Virus record (IMG/VR): IMGVR_UViG_3300037504_000493
Location: 1 to 36,129 of that record
Source: a virus
Strand: one strand, 5' to 3'
Length of the DNA stretch: 36,129 nucleotides
In this document: positions 30,461-36,049 of the stretch, one piece after another
Position numbering within the stretch: the stretch's first letter is position 1
Layout of the letters: every line of letters starts with the position of its first letter
Made by a program: the position numbers and the translations under genes
Notes under the pieces: model-generated
Database searches by the model: none
Seen by the model: the letters and a program-made list of their open reading frames with translations, nothing else
What the model was told of the DNA's origin: nothing

Positions 30461-30630
30461 TGAAACAAACAAAAGCAGAGCTGCTCGAAAAATTAAAAAA
30501 CGGCCACCTCAAAGACCTAGAAAGATTCAACACGAAAATTGAAGAGCAAAGAAAGGCCTTTATGTACATTACCGCCGGATTCTTTATTCTAGGTCTTGTA
30601 TTGGGGCATATGTTAAGTAAAGCTTTATGA
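30460..30630 (+). CDS. Small membrane protein
   Basis: The 56-residue frame (MKQTKAELLEKLKNGHLKDL...) shares one base with the preceding stop (TAATG) and overlaps the next start (ATGA). A charged helix leads to a C-terminal membrane segment (FMYITAGFFILGLVLGHML). Such tail-anchored tiny proteins are common in phage early operons; function unknown. Confidence 0.6.
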   Translation: MKQTKAELLEKLKNGHLKDLERFNTKIEEQRKAFMYITAGFFILGLVLGHMLSKAL

Positions 30631-30875
30631 GGAAAGCAAAACAAGTGATTCTTGAGTCTGGTGGTGATTATAAGGATTACAAGACAGACGATATATTGTG
30701 GGAGGAGGCGGCTAGGGCGATACACCAAGAGTTTAAAATACTTAAAAATAAAAGAGAGCGGACTTACGAAAAACAAAGAGAAGAAATCGAAGACTTAAAA
30801 GTAAACCTGATGCTCTCTTATATTGTTACGCTATTACTAGCTATTATAAATATATTAGCTATATTAAGCTTATGA
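30627..30875 (+). CDS. Small tail-anchored membrane protein
   Basis: The 82-residue protein has a charged helix (KNKRERTYEKQREEIEDLK) and a C-terminal hydrophobic segment (LMLSYIVTLLLAIINILAILSL). It repeats the layout of the gene before it and is linked to it by ATGA. The pair may form a membrane complex. No family recognised. Confidence 0.6.
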   Translation: MRKAKQVILESGGDYKDYKTDDILWEEAARAIHQEFKILKNKRERTYEKQREEIEDLKVNLMLSYIVTLLLAIINILAILSL

Positions 30876-31222
30876 GCACAATCCAACAACTCCTCTCACA
30901 ACCTGAACTCTTGGAGCAAGAGATTCTAAAACTTCCACGATCAATCGAGGAGGCTGAAAAGCAAGCCGCTGATGCTAAATATCAAATGGAGCAGTCCAAG
31001 GCTGAACTAGAACGATCCACGGCGCATTATATTTTAAGCTCCGACAAGCCAAACGCTACCGAGAAAAAAGCATACGCCACCCAGTCTACTGTTTCGCAAC
31101 AAGACAACTACTTAAAATCTAAACACTACTACGAGCTTAAAATGGCATCTTTAACAGCACTAAACAACAAGTTTACAGCCTTGCGCAAAGTTGCAAGTCT
31201 GGAGCTTGAATTAAACAAATGA
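30872..31222 (+). CDS. Helical accessory protein of the recombination operon
   Basis: The 116-residue protein is almost entirely helical (LEQEILKLPRSIEEAEKQAADAKYQMEQSKAELE ... LKSKHYYELKMASLTALNNKFTALRKVASLELEL). Proteins of this kind accompany phage single-strand annealing genes, which supports but does not prove the recombination call upstream. ATGA links on both sides show tight co-translation. Confidence 0.55.
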   Translation: MSTIQQLLSQPELLEQEILKLPRSIEEAEKQAADAKYQMEQSKAELERSTAHYILSSDKPNATEKKAYATQSTVSQQDNYLKSKHYYELKMASLTALNNKFTALRKVASLELELNK

Positions 31223-31437
31223 ACCAAAAACAAAAACTAGAAGTATTAGAGGGAGTCTATAGCTCTCTCTCGGAAGAAGCTAATAAGGTGGCTGAAGAGT
31301 TACAAAGAGCCCTGAGAAAGGCTCCTAACTATAAAAGAGCGGTTTGCGGTAGGGAAGTTCGTAATAAAATTAAAAAACTGAAACAAATCGCCACACAATC
31401 CACGGAGAGCAATTCAAGGACTCAGACATCAACTTAA
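31219..31437 (+). CDS. Small basic helical protein
   Basis: The 72-residue protein has an acidic half (EVLEGVYSSLSEEANKVAEELQRALRK) and then a basic half (KRAVCGREVRNKIKKLKQIA) with a polar tail. It is last in the ATGA-linked series started at 29703 and is followed by a structured gap. It could bind nucleic acid; no family recognised. Confidence 0.55.
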   Translation: MNQKQKLEVLEGVYSSLSEEANKVAEELQRALRKAPNYKRAVCGREVRNKIKKLKQIATQSTESNSRTQTST

Positions 31438-31451
31438 CAAATAAAACGCAC

Positions 31452-31539
31452 GAGAGACCCTAAATTTTTAGTCTCTCCTGCCCCGCCAGCTTTTTTTGGT
31501 GAATTCAACACCTTTTGTTTATCTGGCGGGGTTAGGGAG
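31452..31539 (+). promoter_or_regulatory. Paired hairpins in a 123-base gap
   Basis: GAGAGA and TCTCTC with an inner CTAAA/TTTAG make hairpin A (31452-31477). CCCCGCCAG (31481-31489) pairs perfectly with CTGGCGGGG (31523-31531) as hairpin B, with GGTG/CACC inside its loop. CTCC of arm A' can instead extend B through GGAG (31536-31539), so the two are partly exclusive. T7 lies inside loop B, not after a stem. An A-rich leader then reaches the ATG at 31561. Confidence 0.6.
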
Positions 31540-31560
31540 GTTAAACTTAAATTTAAAAAA

Positions 31561-31785
31561 ATGATAGAAGGAATCGGAGATGTTCTCAGCTCTCTTAAAA
31601 TAGCCTTTTCTGTTTTTGGAGAACAACTAAAAATGCGAAGGAGCTCTCAAAGTAAATATACTTATGTAACAGCTATAAGCGTAAGCTTTAGCTCCGACGA
31701 AAAGGGAGCCGTTATAGCAGCTAAAAACTTTTTCCACCAGAGGATTGGAGAAGCCCACGATGAAGCAAAGGAAAAATACTTATAA
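31561..31785 (+). CDS. Small hypothetical protein
   Basis: The 74-residue protein begins MIEGIGDVLSSLKIAFSVFGEQLK, amphipathic, followed by a basic stretch and a helix (AVIAAKNFFHQRIGEAHDEAKEKYL). It follows the paired hairpins and an ATTTAAAAAA leader without a Shine-Dalgarno motif. No family recognised. Confidence 0.55.
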   Translation: MIEGIGDVLSSLKIAFSVFGEQLKMRRSSQSKYTYVTAISVSFSSDEKGAVIAAKNFFHQRIGEAHDEAKEKYL

Positions 31786-31792
31786 CAAAATA

Positions 31793-31993
31793 ATGAATTG
31801 GATTTGCGCAAAATGCGGGGAAAAATACGGCACCAGAATTCCCGAACTTGCCACTTGGCACAATGGAACTTGCGACTACTGCAAGAAAAGTAGAGCGGTA
31901 ACAGAACCAAGAGATTTTGGAATTATAGAAAAAGTTACCCCCGAAGAGTTTGATAATTTTATTAAAACTTTAAGGAATTCATCTAAAAATTAG
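31793..31993 (+). CDS. Zinc-binding phage protein
   Basis: The ATG at 31793 gives MNWICAKCGEKYGTRIPELATWHNGTCDYCKKSRAVTEPRDFG, then a helix, 66 residues in all. CxxC ... CxxC with a central HNGTC make a four-Cys zinc site. The WICxKCG...H.GTCD.C....VTEPRDFG pattern recurs in phage proteins of unknown role. An upstream ATG at 31745 would overlap the preceding gene and is less likely. Confidence 0.7.
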   Translation: MNWICAKCGEKYGTRIPELATWHNGTCDYCKKSRAVTEPRDFGIIEKVTPEEFDNFIKTLRNSSKN

Positions 31994-32002
31994 AATAGTT
32001 GA

Positions 32003-32299
32003 ATGAACGAAGAACGCTGGGATTATATTGCATCAATGCTTTATTCTTACTTAGAAAAAGAGGATGCGGATAAAATTTTAAAAGAAATTAAGGGGTGTGT
32101 TAAAAAGGAAGGTGGAAAAATGAAAAAAAGAATTCTTTGCCCTAAGTGCGAAGGGAACGGTAGCCACGAAGTTCTTTTTTCTGGTGAGATGTTTTTAGTA
32201 ACCGCCGGTGTTCCTATGATAAGAAAATCCGTTGAATGCAAGGTTTGCGAAGGAAAGGGATATCTTGAGGAGGAGCACAAACTTGACAAAACAAGGTGA
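32003..32299 (+). CDS. DnaJ-type zinc-finger-like protein
   Basis: The 98-residue protein has a helical N-terminus and two CxxCxGxG motifs, CPKCEGNG and CKVCEGKG, separated by a 30-residue beta segment. This is the repeat of the DnaJ central zinc domain; two rather than four copies are typical of small stand-alone versions in phages. A second in-frame Met (KMKKRILCPKC) is an alternative start. Its last codons overlap the next promoter. Confidence 0.65.
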   Translation: MNEERWDYIASMLYSYLEKEDADKILKEIKGCVKKEGGKMKKRILCPKCEGNGSHEVLFSGEMFLVTAGVPMIRKSVECKVCEGKGYLEEEHKLDKTR

Positions 32300-32310
32300 A
32301 AAGGTAAGAT
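32283..32310 (+). promoter_or_regulatory. Promoter of replication module 1
   Basis: TTGACA, 16-base spacer, TAAGAT. With the next four bases it is nearly identical to the promoter at 32886 (2 differences over 32 bases, counting AAGGTGAAA and GGTAAGATGAAA). Overlaps the 3' end of the preceding gene. Confidence 0.8.
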
Positions 32311-32327
32311 GAAACCATAAATACGGT

Positions 32328-32444
32328 CTGGAAGCCGTCATTCAACGAAATAACAAAGCTTTTGAAATTCCATGCTCTGCAACAACCCTTTCGTTGAGGT
32401 TCTTCCAGGGCAGGGCATTGGATTTCAAGGGCTTTTAATTTTTT
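32328..32444 (+). promoter_or_regulatory. Attenuator-like leader RNA of replication module 1
   Basis: Arms lie in the order S1, S2, S1', S2'. S1: CTGGAAG (32328-32334) and TCAACGAAA (32342-32350). S1': TTTCGTTGA (32389-32397) and CTTCCAG (32402-32408). S2 (32355-32380) pairs with S2' (32410-32435) at 25 of 26 positions including four wobble pairs, followed by U-rich TTTTAATTTTTT. S2 is a terminator-like stem. S1 cannot coexist with the full S2 because the connecting loops are 4, 8 and 1 bases. Confidence 0.75.
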
Positions 32445-32452
32445 AAAAAAAC

Positions 32453-32869
32453 ATGAAAGAAAAACCAAGTTATTACGCAATCTTAACCGCTGAAGTAAGG
32501 TATGCAAAAAACCTCACGATGTTTCAAAAAATTCTCTATGCCGAGATGACGGCACTATCGGAAAAAGAGGGGTTTTGTTGGGCTAGCAATAAATATTTTG
32601 CCGAGCTTTACGATAAATCAGAAAAATATATCAGCAGCACAATTTCTGATATGAACAAAAAAGGATACATAGACACATTTATAAGCCAAAAAGACGGGAT
32701 AACCAGAAAGATATACATTGGAGCTACCCATAAAAATCTGGATAGCTACCCAGAAAAATCTGGGGAGACCTACCCAGAAAAACCTGAACATAATATTACA
32801 AGTACTAATACTAAAAAAGAACGGGAACCCTCTTACGAGGATTCCCCTGTCACTTATAAGACAAAGTAA
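32453..32869 (+). CDS. Replication-associated winged-helix protein, module 1
   Basis: The 138-residue protein holds YYAILTAEVRYAKNLTMFQKILYAEMTALSEKEGFCWASN, KYFAELYDKSEKYISSTISDMNKKGYI and a short basic beta strand, the N-terminal helix-turn-helix domain of phage replication initiators (DnaD-like/HTH-36). It lacks the long C-terminal part of its neighbour at 33056. The last residues (SYEDSPVTYKTK) recur in that neighbour. It follows AAAAAAACATG without a Shine-Dalgarno motif. It may be a truncated paralogue that competes with or regulates the full initiator. Confidence 0.7.
   Translation: MKEKPSYYAILTAEVRYAKNLTMFQKILYAEMTALSEKEGFCWASNKYFAELYDKSEKYISSTISDMNKKGYIDTFISQKDGITRKIYIGATHKNLDSYPEKSGETYPEKPEHNITSTNTKKEREPSYEDSPVTYKTK
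32829..32866. repeat. Palindrome pair, copy 1
   Basis: CCTCTTACGAGG, 12 bases, CTTATAAGACAAA. The same two palindromes with the same 12-base distance recur at 33462-33499 inside the neighbouring replication gene. Both lie in coding sequence. Confidence 0.6.
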
Positions 32870-32885
32870 AAAAGATTATCGAGAC

Positions 32886-32913
32886 TTGACAAAATAAGGT
32901 GAAAGGGTAAGAT
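32886..32913 (+). promoter_or_regulatory. Promoter of replication module 2
   Basis: TTGACA, 16-base spacer, TAAGAT, a near copy of the promoter at 32283. Starts the second leader RNA near 32920. Confidence 0.8.
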
Positions 32914-32918
32914 GAAAA

Positions 32919-33042
32919 TGCAACAAATTAGGATTCAAACTATAAACAAAGACCTATTCAACTGGCGGTTTGCTCGCAAATCGCCGAGCATAGAGGGTTT
33001 GAATCCCCCTTGTTGCACCGTCAGTTGAGTGGGTCTTTTTTT
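32919..33042 (+). promoter_or_regulatory. Attenuator-like leader RNA of replication module 2
   Basis: Same arm order as at 32328. S1: TGCAACAA (32919-32926) and GGATTCAAAC (32931-32940). S2: 32948-32964, AAAGACCTATTCAACTG. An inner 9-bp hairpin (32964-32985) closes on CTCG. S1': GTTTGAATCC (32997-33006) and TTGTTGCA (33010-33017). S2': CAGTTGAGTGGGTCTTT (33022-33038), running into T7. S1 gives 8+10 bp, S2 17 bp with two wobble pairs. The terminator stem is clear. Confidence 0.78.
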
Positions 33043-33055
33043 AATACAAAAAAAC

Positions 33056-33889
33056 ATGGAAAAAACACTAAGAAAAGAGGGGGTACCGTTTGTGCAGGTC
33101 GCAAACGAAGTACTAAATAGTGAAACTTTAACATTCAAAGCCAAAGGCCTTTATGCGTTTATTGCATCAAAGCCGGACGGGTGGCAATTCTCCATTTACC
33201 GGATAGCGCTACAAACAAAGGAGGGGAGAGACTCAGTTTCAGCGGGATTAAAAGAGTTAGAAGATGAGGGATGGCTAGTTAGGATGCGGAAAAATGACGG
33301 AAGAGTGGAGTATGTTTTATATAATTCCATAAAACCAGCATCAAAAAACCCCACAACTAAACCAAAACCGGAAAATCCCACTGTGGGAAAATCCCAAAGT
33401 GGGAAAATCCAACCAGTAAGTAATAAAGAGAATATAGCAATAAAGAAGAGTATAGACGACACCTCTTACGAGGCGTCGCCTACCACTTATAAGACAAAAC
33501 AAAAAATATATAAACAAAGAGGATTAGATTATAAACCTAAAAAGTCTCGTTTTATAGAAGTAGGAAAGGTAGTTGAAGAGTTCCGCGCCGCCGCCAGCGC
33601 CAGAGGATTTAACCTCCTAAAGTCGGACGGCCAACGGAATAAAAGAATCCGAGGACAGATTGAGGCGCTCTTGATAGCGGGTAAAGACCTAAAAGGCCTT
33701 ATAAATTGGTGGTTTAGAGGAGAAGGTGATTATTGTGGGTACGCTCCCGAAAACCTTTTTACAGAAAGAACTGTCGAAACATACCAGGTTAAAAATAAAA
33801 AAAAGGAAGTTAAAGATACAACACCAGACTTCCAAAAATTAAAAGAGAAATGGAAATCACAAAACAAGAACCAGAGAAAAAGGTCTTAG
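33056..33889 (+). CDS. Replication initiator / helicase-loader-like protein, module 2
   Basis: The 277-residue protein starts with a winged helix (FVQVANEVLNSETLTFKAKGLYAFIASKPDGW, then IALQTKEGRDSVSAGLKELEDEGWLVRM). A Pro/Lys-rich linker follows, then a C-terminal helical domain (VVEEFRAAASARGFNLLKSD; IEALLIAGKDLKGLINWWFRG). This layout fits DnaD-like phage replication proteins that bind the origin and load helicase. Its gene overlaps the DnaB-type helicase gene by 40 bases. The ATG at 33056 follows AAAAAAAC; an upstream ATG inside the terminator stem is rejected. Confidence 0.75.
   Translation: MEKTLRKEGVPFVQVANEVLNSETLTFKAKGLYAFIASKPDGWQFSIYRIALQTKEGRDSVSAGLKELEDEGWLVRMRKNDGRVEYVLYNSIKPASKNPTTKPKPENPTVGKSQSGKIQPVSNKENIAIKKSIDDTSYEASPTTYKTKQKIYKQRGLDYKPKKSRFIEVGKVVEEFRAAASARGFNLLKSDGQRNKRIRGQIEALLIAGKDLKGLINWWFRGEGDYCGYAPENLFTERTVETYQVKNKKKEVKDTTPDFQKLKEKWKSQNKNQRKRS
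33462..33499. repeat. Palindrome pair, copy 2
   Basis: CCTCTTACGAGG, 12 bases, CTTATAAGACAAAA, matching copy 1 at 32829 in both palindromes and spacing; the 12 bases between differ. It encodes SYEASPTTYKTK. Confidence 0.6.
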
Positions 33890-35118
33890 CCACCTTATAT
33901 CTCGATCCCAATAAAATATCCGGCCTGAAACTAAAACCGGAGCACTTCACAACAGAAGAACACGGCAACGTGTACGACACAATAAGGCAAGGATACCTTA
34001 ACGGGCTTAAAAAAGATGACATAAGAGAAGATGTCCGCAAACTTGGATTCACCTCAAGCTACTTCACCGAGGCGTCCATGATAGACTCCGACTTTCTTTT
34101 CAGTTGTGACAAAGTATTAAAAAATTATCACTACAGGGAATTGCACCGCTCCTTATCAGAATCTCTCCAGGAAATTGCCACCTCTCCAAGAGATATTCAG
34201 GAAGTGACAAAAAAAATACAAATAAAACTCTTAGAAAACCAAATTGAAAACAAGGAAACCGAAACCCCAAGCCAAATTCTAAAAGAAATTGAAAAAGATC
34301 AATTAGAGTATTATAATAAAAAAGCTCAAGGGTTAACTTGTCTTGGGATCCCAACCGGCTTTCAGTTCCTGGATGATGCTATTGACGGCTTAAGGCCCGG
34401 CCACCTCTGGCTAATAGGAGGCTACACCGGCACCGGAAAATCAACATTCATGCTTCAAATTCTGAAAAATATCCTAGAAAGCTCTTATAAAGTATCCTTA
34501 TACTCCCTGGAAATGGGAGGTAAAGACATAATAACAAGGATACTAGGGATGGAATCAGGTCAAAATGGCCAACACCTAATTAAGGATGTTGATGATGACT
34601 TTTTTCATAGAGAATACGAAAAGGCAGCAGAAAGAATCAACGCCTACCGGCTTTCCATTCACACAAAAAAAAGAGATATTGAACAAATAGCTCTATCGAT
34701 GACAGAAGAAGCCGAAAAGGGAGTTGACGTCTTTGCTCTAGACTATGCGCAAAACCTTGACTATGGAAAAAAGTCAGAATATGAAGCTCTTACTTACGCC
34801 GCTAATGTTCTTCAAGACGTTGCTAAACTAACCAACAAGCCAATCATCCTTTTATCGCAAGTAAACAATGAATCAGTTAAAAACAAATCTGAGGTTATGG
34901 GCTACAAAGGAACTGGCGCCCTTCCTCAAGTTGCTGATTTAGCCCTTGAACTAGCCAGGACAGAAACCCAAGAAGAACTTGAAGAAAAAAAGGCCTACGG
35001 CAATTACAATTATGAAGTGATGGCCAAAATTAGGAAAAATAAACACGGTATAACCTTTAATAAACTACTGGACTTCGATCCAGTAACAGGACAATATAAT
35101 GAAACATTCCCAAACTAA
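33850..35118 (+). CDS. dnaB: DnaB-type replicative helicase
   Basis: The 422-residue protein unwinds DNA at the replication fork. It has a DnaB-like N-terminal helical domain (EKKVLATLYLDPNKIS, EEHGNVYDTIRQGY) and a RecA-like motor: GIPTGFQFLDDAIDGLRPGHLWLIGGYTGTGKSTFM (Walker A near residue 191), YSLEMGGKDIITRIL (H1a), VFALDYAQNLDYG (Walker B, H2) and IILLSQVNNES (H3). The final MAKIRKNKHG matches H4. It is the only recognisable replisome enzyme; host polymerase must be used. Confidence 0.9.
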   Translation: MEITKQEPEKKVLATLYLDPNKISGLKLKPEHFTTEEHGNVYDTIRQGYLNGLKKDDIREDVRKLGFTSSYFTEASMIDSDFLFSCDKVLKNYHYRELHRSLSESLQEIATSPRDIQEVTKKIQIKLLENQIENKETETPSQILKEIEKDQLEYYNKKAQGLTCLGIPTGFQFLDDAIDGLRPGHLWLIGGYTGTGKSTFMLQILKNILESSYKVSLYSLEMGGKDIITRILGMESGQNGQHLIKDVDDDFFHREYEKAAERINAYRLSIHTKKRDIEQIALSMTEEAEKGVDVFALDYAQNLDYGKKSEYEALTYAANVLQDVAKLTNKPIILLSQVNNESVKNKSEVMGYKGTGALPQVADLALELARTETQEELEEKKAYGNYNYEVMAKIRKNKHGITFNKLLDFDPVTGQYNETFPN

Positions 35119-35144
35119 CCGTTTTGTTTGTTGGCTAGAAGCTT

Positions 35145-35384
35145 ATGAAAAAACTAAAAGAGTGGCACAAATCAGTTTGCGAAAAAGCAAATTATAAATG
35201 CCAAAAATGCAGAAAAGATTTTAGTTATCCTTGCTACTTTGACGGTGACGTTAACCAATACGTAACGGGCCATCATGTTAAATCGCAGGGTTCTCATCCG
35301 GAACTTAAATTTGAGGTAAGCAATGGGAGGTGTTTGTGTCTGGAATGCCACAACGGCGTTCATTCTGGCAACTTGACACTGTAA
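35145..35384 (+). CDS. HNH endonuclease
   Basis: The 79-residue protein has CQKCRKDF, then YVTGHHVKSQGSHPELKFEVSNGRCLCLECHNGVHSG. The HH pair, the Asn in NGRCLC and the final H make the HNH site, and two CxxC pairs bind the structural zinc. Small HNH enzymes in phages either help packaging or act as mobile homing nucleases. Here it stands alone, 27 bases after the helicase gene, so homing or an accessory function is more likely than packaging. Confidence 0.85.
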   Translation: MKKLKEWHKSVCEKANYKCQKCRKDFSYPCYFDGDVNQYVTGHHVKSQGSHPELKFEVSNGRCLCLECHNGVHSGNLTL

Positions 35385-35403
35385 AATACACACAACAAAA
35401 GAC

Positions 35404-35431
35404 TTGACATTTTTTTTCAATCTGCTACACT
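35404..35431 (+). promoter_or_regulatory. Early promoter, extended -10 type, copy 3
   Basis: TTGACA, 16-base spacer, TACACT with TGC upstream; shares CTTGACATT and TCTGCTACA with the promoters at 27559 and 29648. Transcript start near 35438. Confidence 0.8.
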
Positions 35432-35439
35432 ACATTTAA

Positions 35440-35499
35440 AAGCAGGGGTGCATTAACGAGCGCTCTATTCATCCCCCTGCTTAGAGCGCTTTTTAATTT
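35440..35499 (+). promoter_or_regulatory. Compact attenuator or pseudoknot leader RNA
   Basis: S1 AAGCAGGGG (35440-35448), S2 AGCGCTCTA (35459-35467), S1' CCCCTGCTT (35474-35482), S2' TAGAGCGCT (35482-35490), then TTTTTAATTT. Both stems are perfect 9-bp pairs, interleaved, sharing one U. Short stems and loops of 10 and 6 bases would allow a real H-type pseudoknot. S2 with its U-tract is a terminator-like hairpin just upstream of a small gene. Confidence 0.75.
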
Positions 35500-35505
35500 A
35501 AAACT

Positions 35506-35616
35506 ATGAACCAAAGAGACCTCTACATTCAAAAGAGAGAACTGGAAATCTTGATGGAAAGAGAGTTGATATTTGGAGGCAAGCTGTACAGCCCCAACCA
35601 AAAAAGCATTACCTAG
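35506..35616 (+). CDS. Very small helical protein
   Basis: A 36-residue frame (MNQRDLYIQKRELEILMERE...) follows the compact leader. It is charged and helical with a short Gly-rich end. It is the first gene after the promoter at 35404. Either a real micro-protein or a leader peptide whose translation affects the leader structure; the frame starts after the terminator stem, which argues for the former. Confidence 0.5.
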   Translation: MNQRDLYIQKRELEILMERELIFGGKLYSPNQKSIT

Positions 35617-35634
35617 AACAATTAAAAAAAAGAA

Positions 35635-35805
35635 ATGACAACACTAATCAAGATTCTATTCAGTGCACTGAGCGCTTGGCTAATAATTAAGGGCTTTGTT
35701 GCTGATTGGCATTGGGCCTTAAGACTATTATCTTTCGCTGTTGGTCTAACCTTAATCCCTTATATACTATGGCCGCCAAGAGTTGATAGAATAGGAGAGG
35801 AATGA
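35635..35805 (+). CDS. Small two-helix membrane protein
   Basis: The 56-residue frame (MTTLIKILFSALSAWLIIKG...) has two hydrophobic segments, LIKILFSALSAWLIIKGFV and LLSFAVGLTLIPYILW, around a short polar turn, and ends with a charged tail (PPRVDRIGEE). Links to the next gene by ATGA. The size and topology resemble small holin-like proteins, but in this early unit such a role is doubtful. Confidence 0.55.
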   Translation: MTTLIKILFSALSAWLIIKGFVADWHWALRLLSFAVGLTLIPYILWPPRVDRIGEE

Positions 35806-36020
35806 ACATAAGAACACTTAAAACAGGGGAATTAAACAACTGTGAAAACTGTCTAAGCACTTACGGAGAGTACACCATTGACGGTAATAGTAATTTTTCA
35901 GAGTATTGGGGTAAGTACACAACTTACGAAGGAGAGGAAATCAAAAAACCAAAAGGGCTTTGCCAATTTTGCAACCCTAAAAGCCGATATTATATTGAAG
36001 CCAAAAAGGAGGAGAAATGA
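35802..36020 (+). CDS. Zinc-binding hypothetical protein
   Basis: The 72-residue protein has CENC near residue 14 and CQFC near residue 54, bracketing an aromatic beta region (NFSEYWGKYTTYEGEEI). Two CxxC pairs are consistent with a four-Cys zinc site. It is coupled by ATGA to the membrane protein before it and has a GGAGAGG sequence just upstream. No named family. Confidence 0.55.
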   Translation: MNIRTLKTGELNNCENCLSTYGEYTIDGNSNFSEYWGKYTTYEGEEIKKPKGLCQFCNPKSRYYIEAKKEEK

Positions 36021-36049
36021 TTTGCAAAAATAATTATTAAGTAAGGCAT

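Noticed and set aside
32920-33019. Possible tRNA gene (GCAACAA/TTGTTGC acceptor, T-arm-like GAGGG-TTTGAAT-CCCCC, then ACC)
   Set aside because: The 98-base span lacks a usable anticodon arm, the D-loop would be 20 bases and the T-stem has an A-C mismatch. The pairing is better explained by the interleaved leader stems; kept only as a remark in leader 2.
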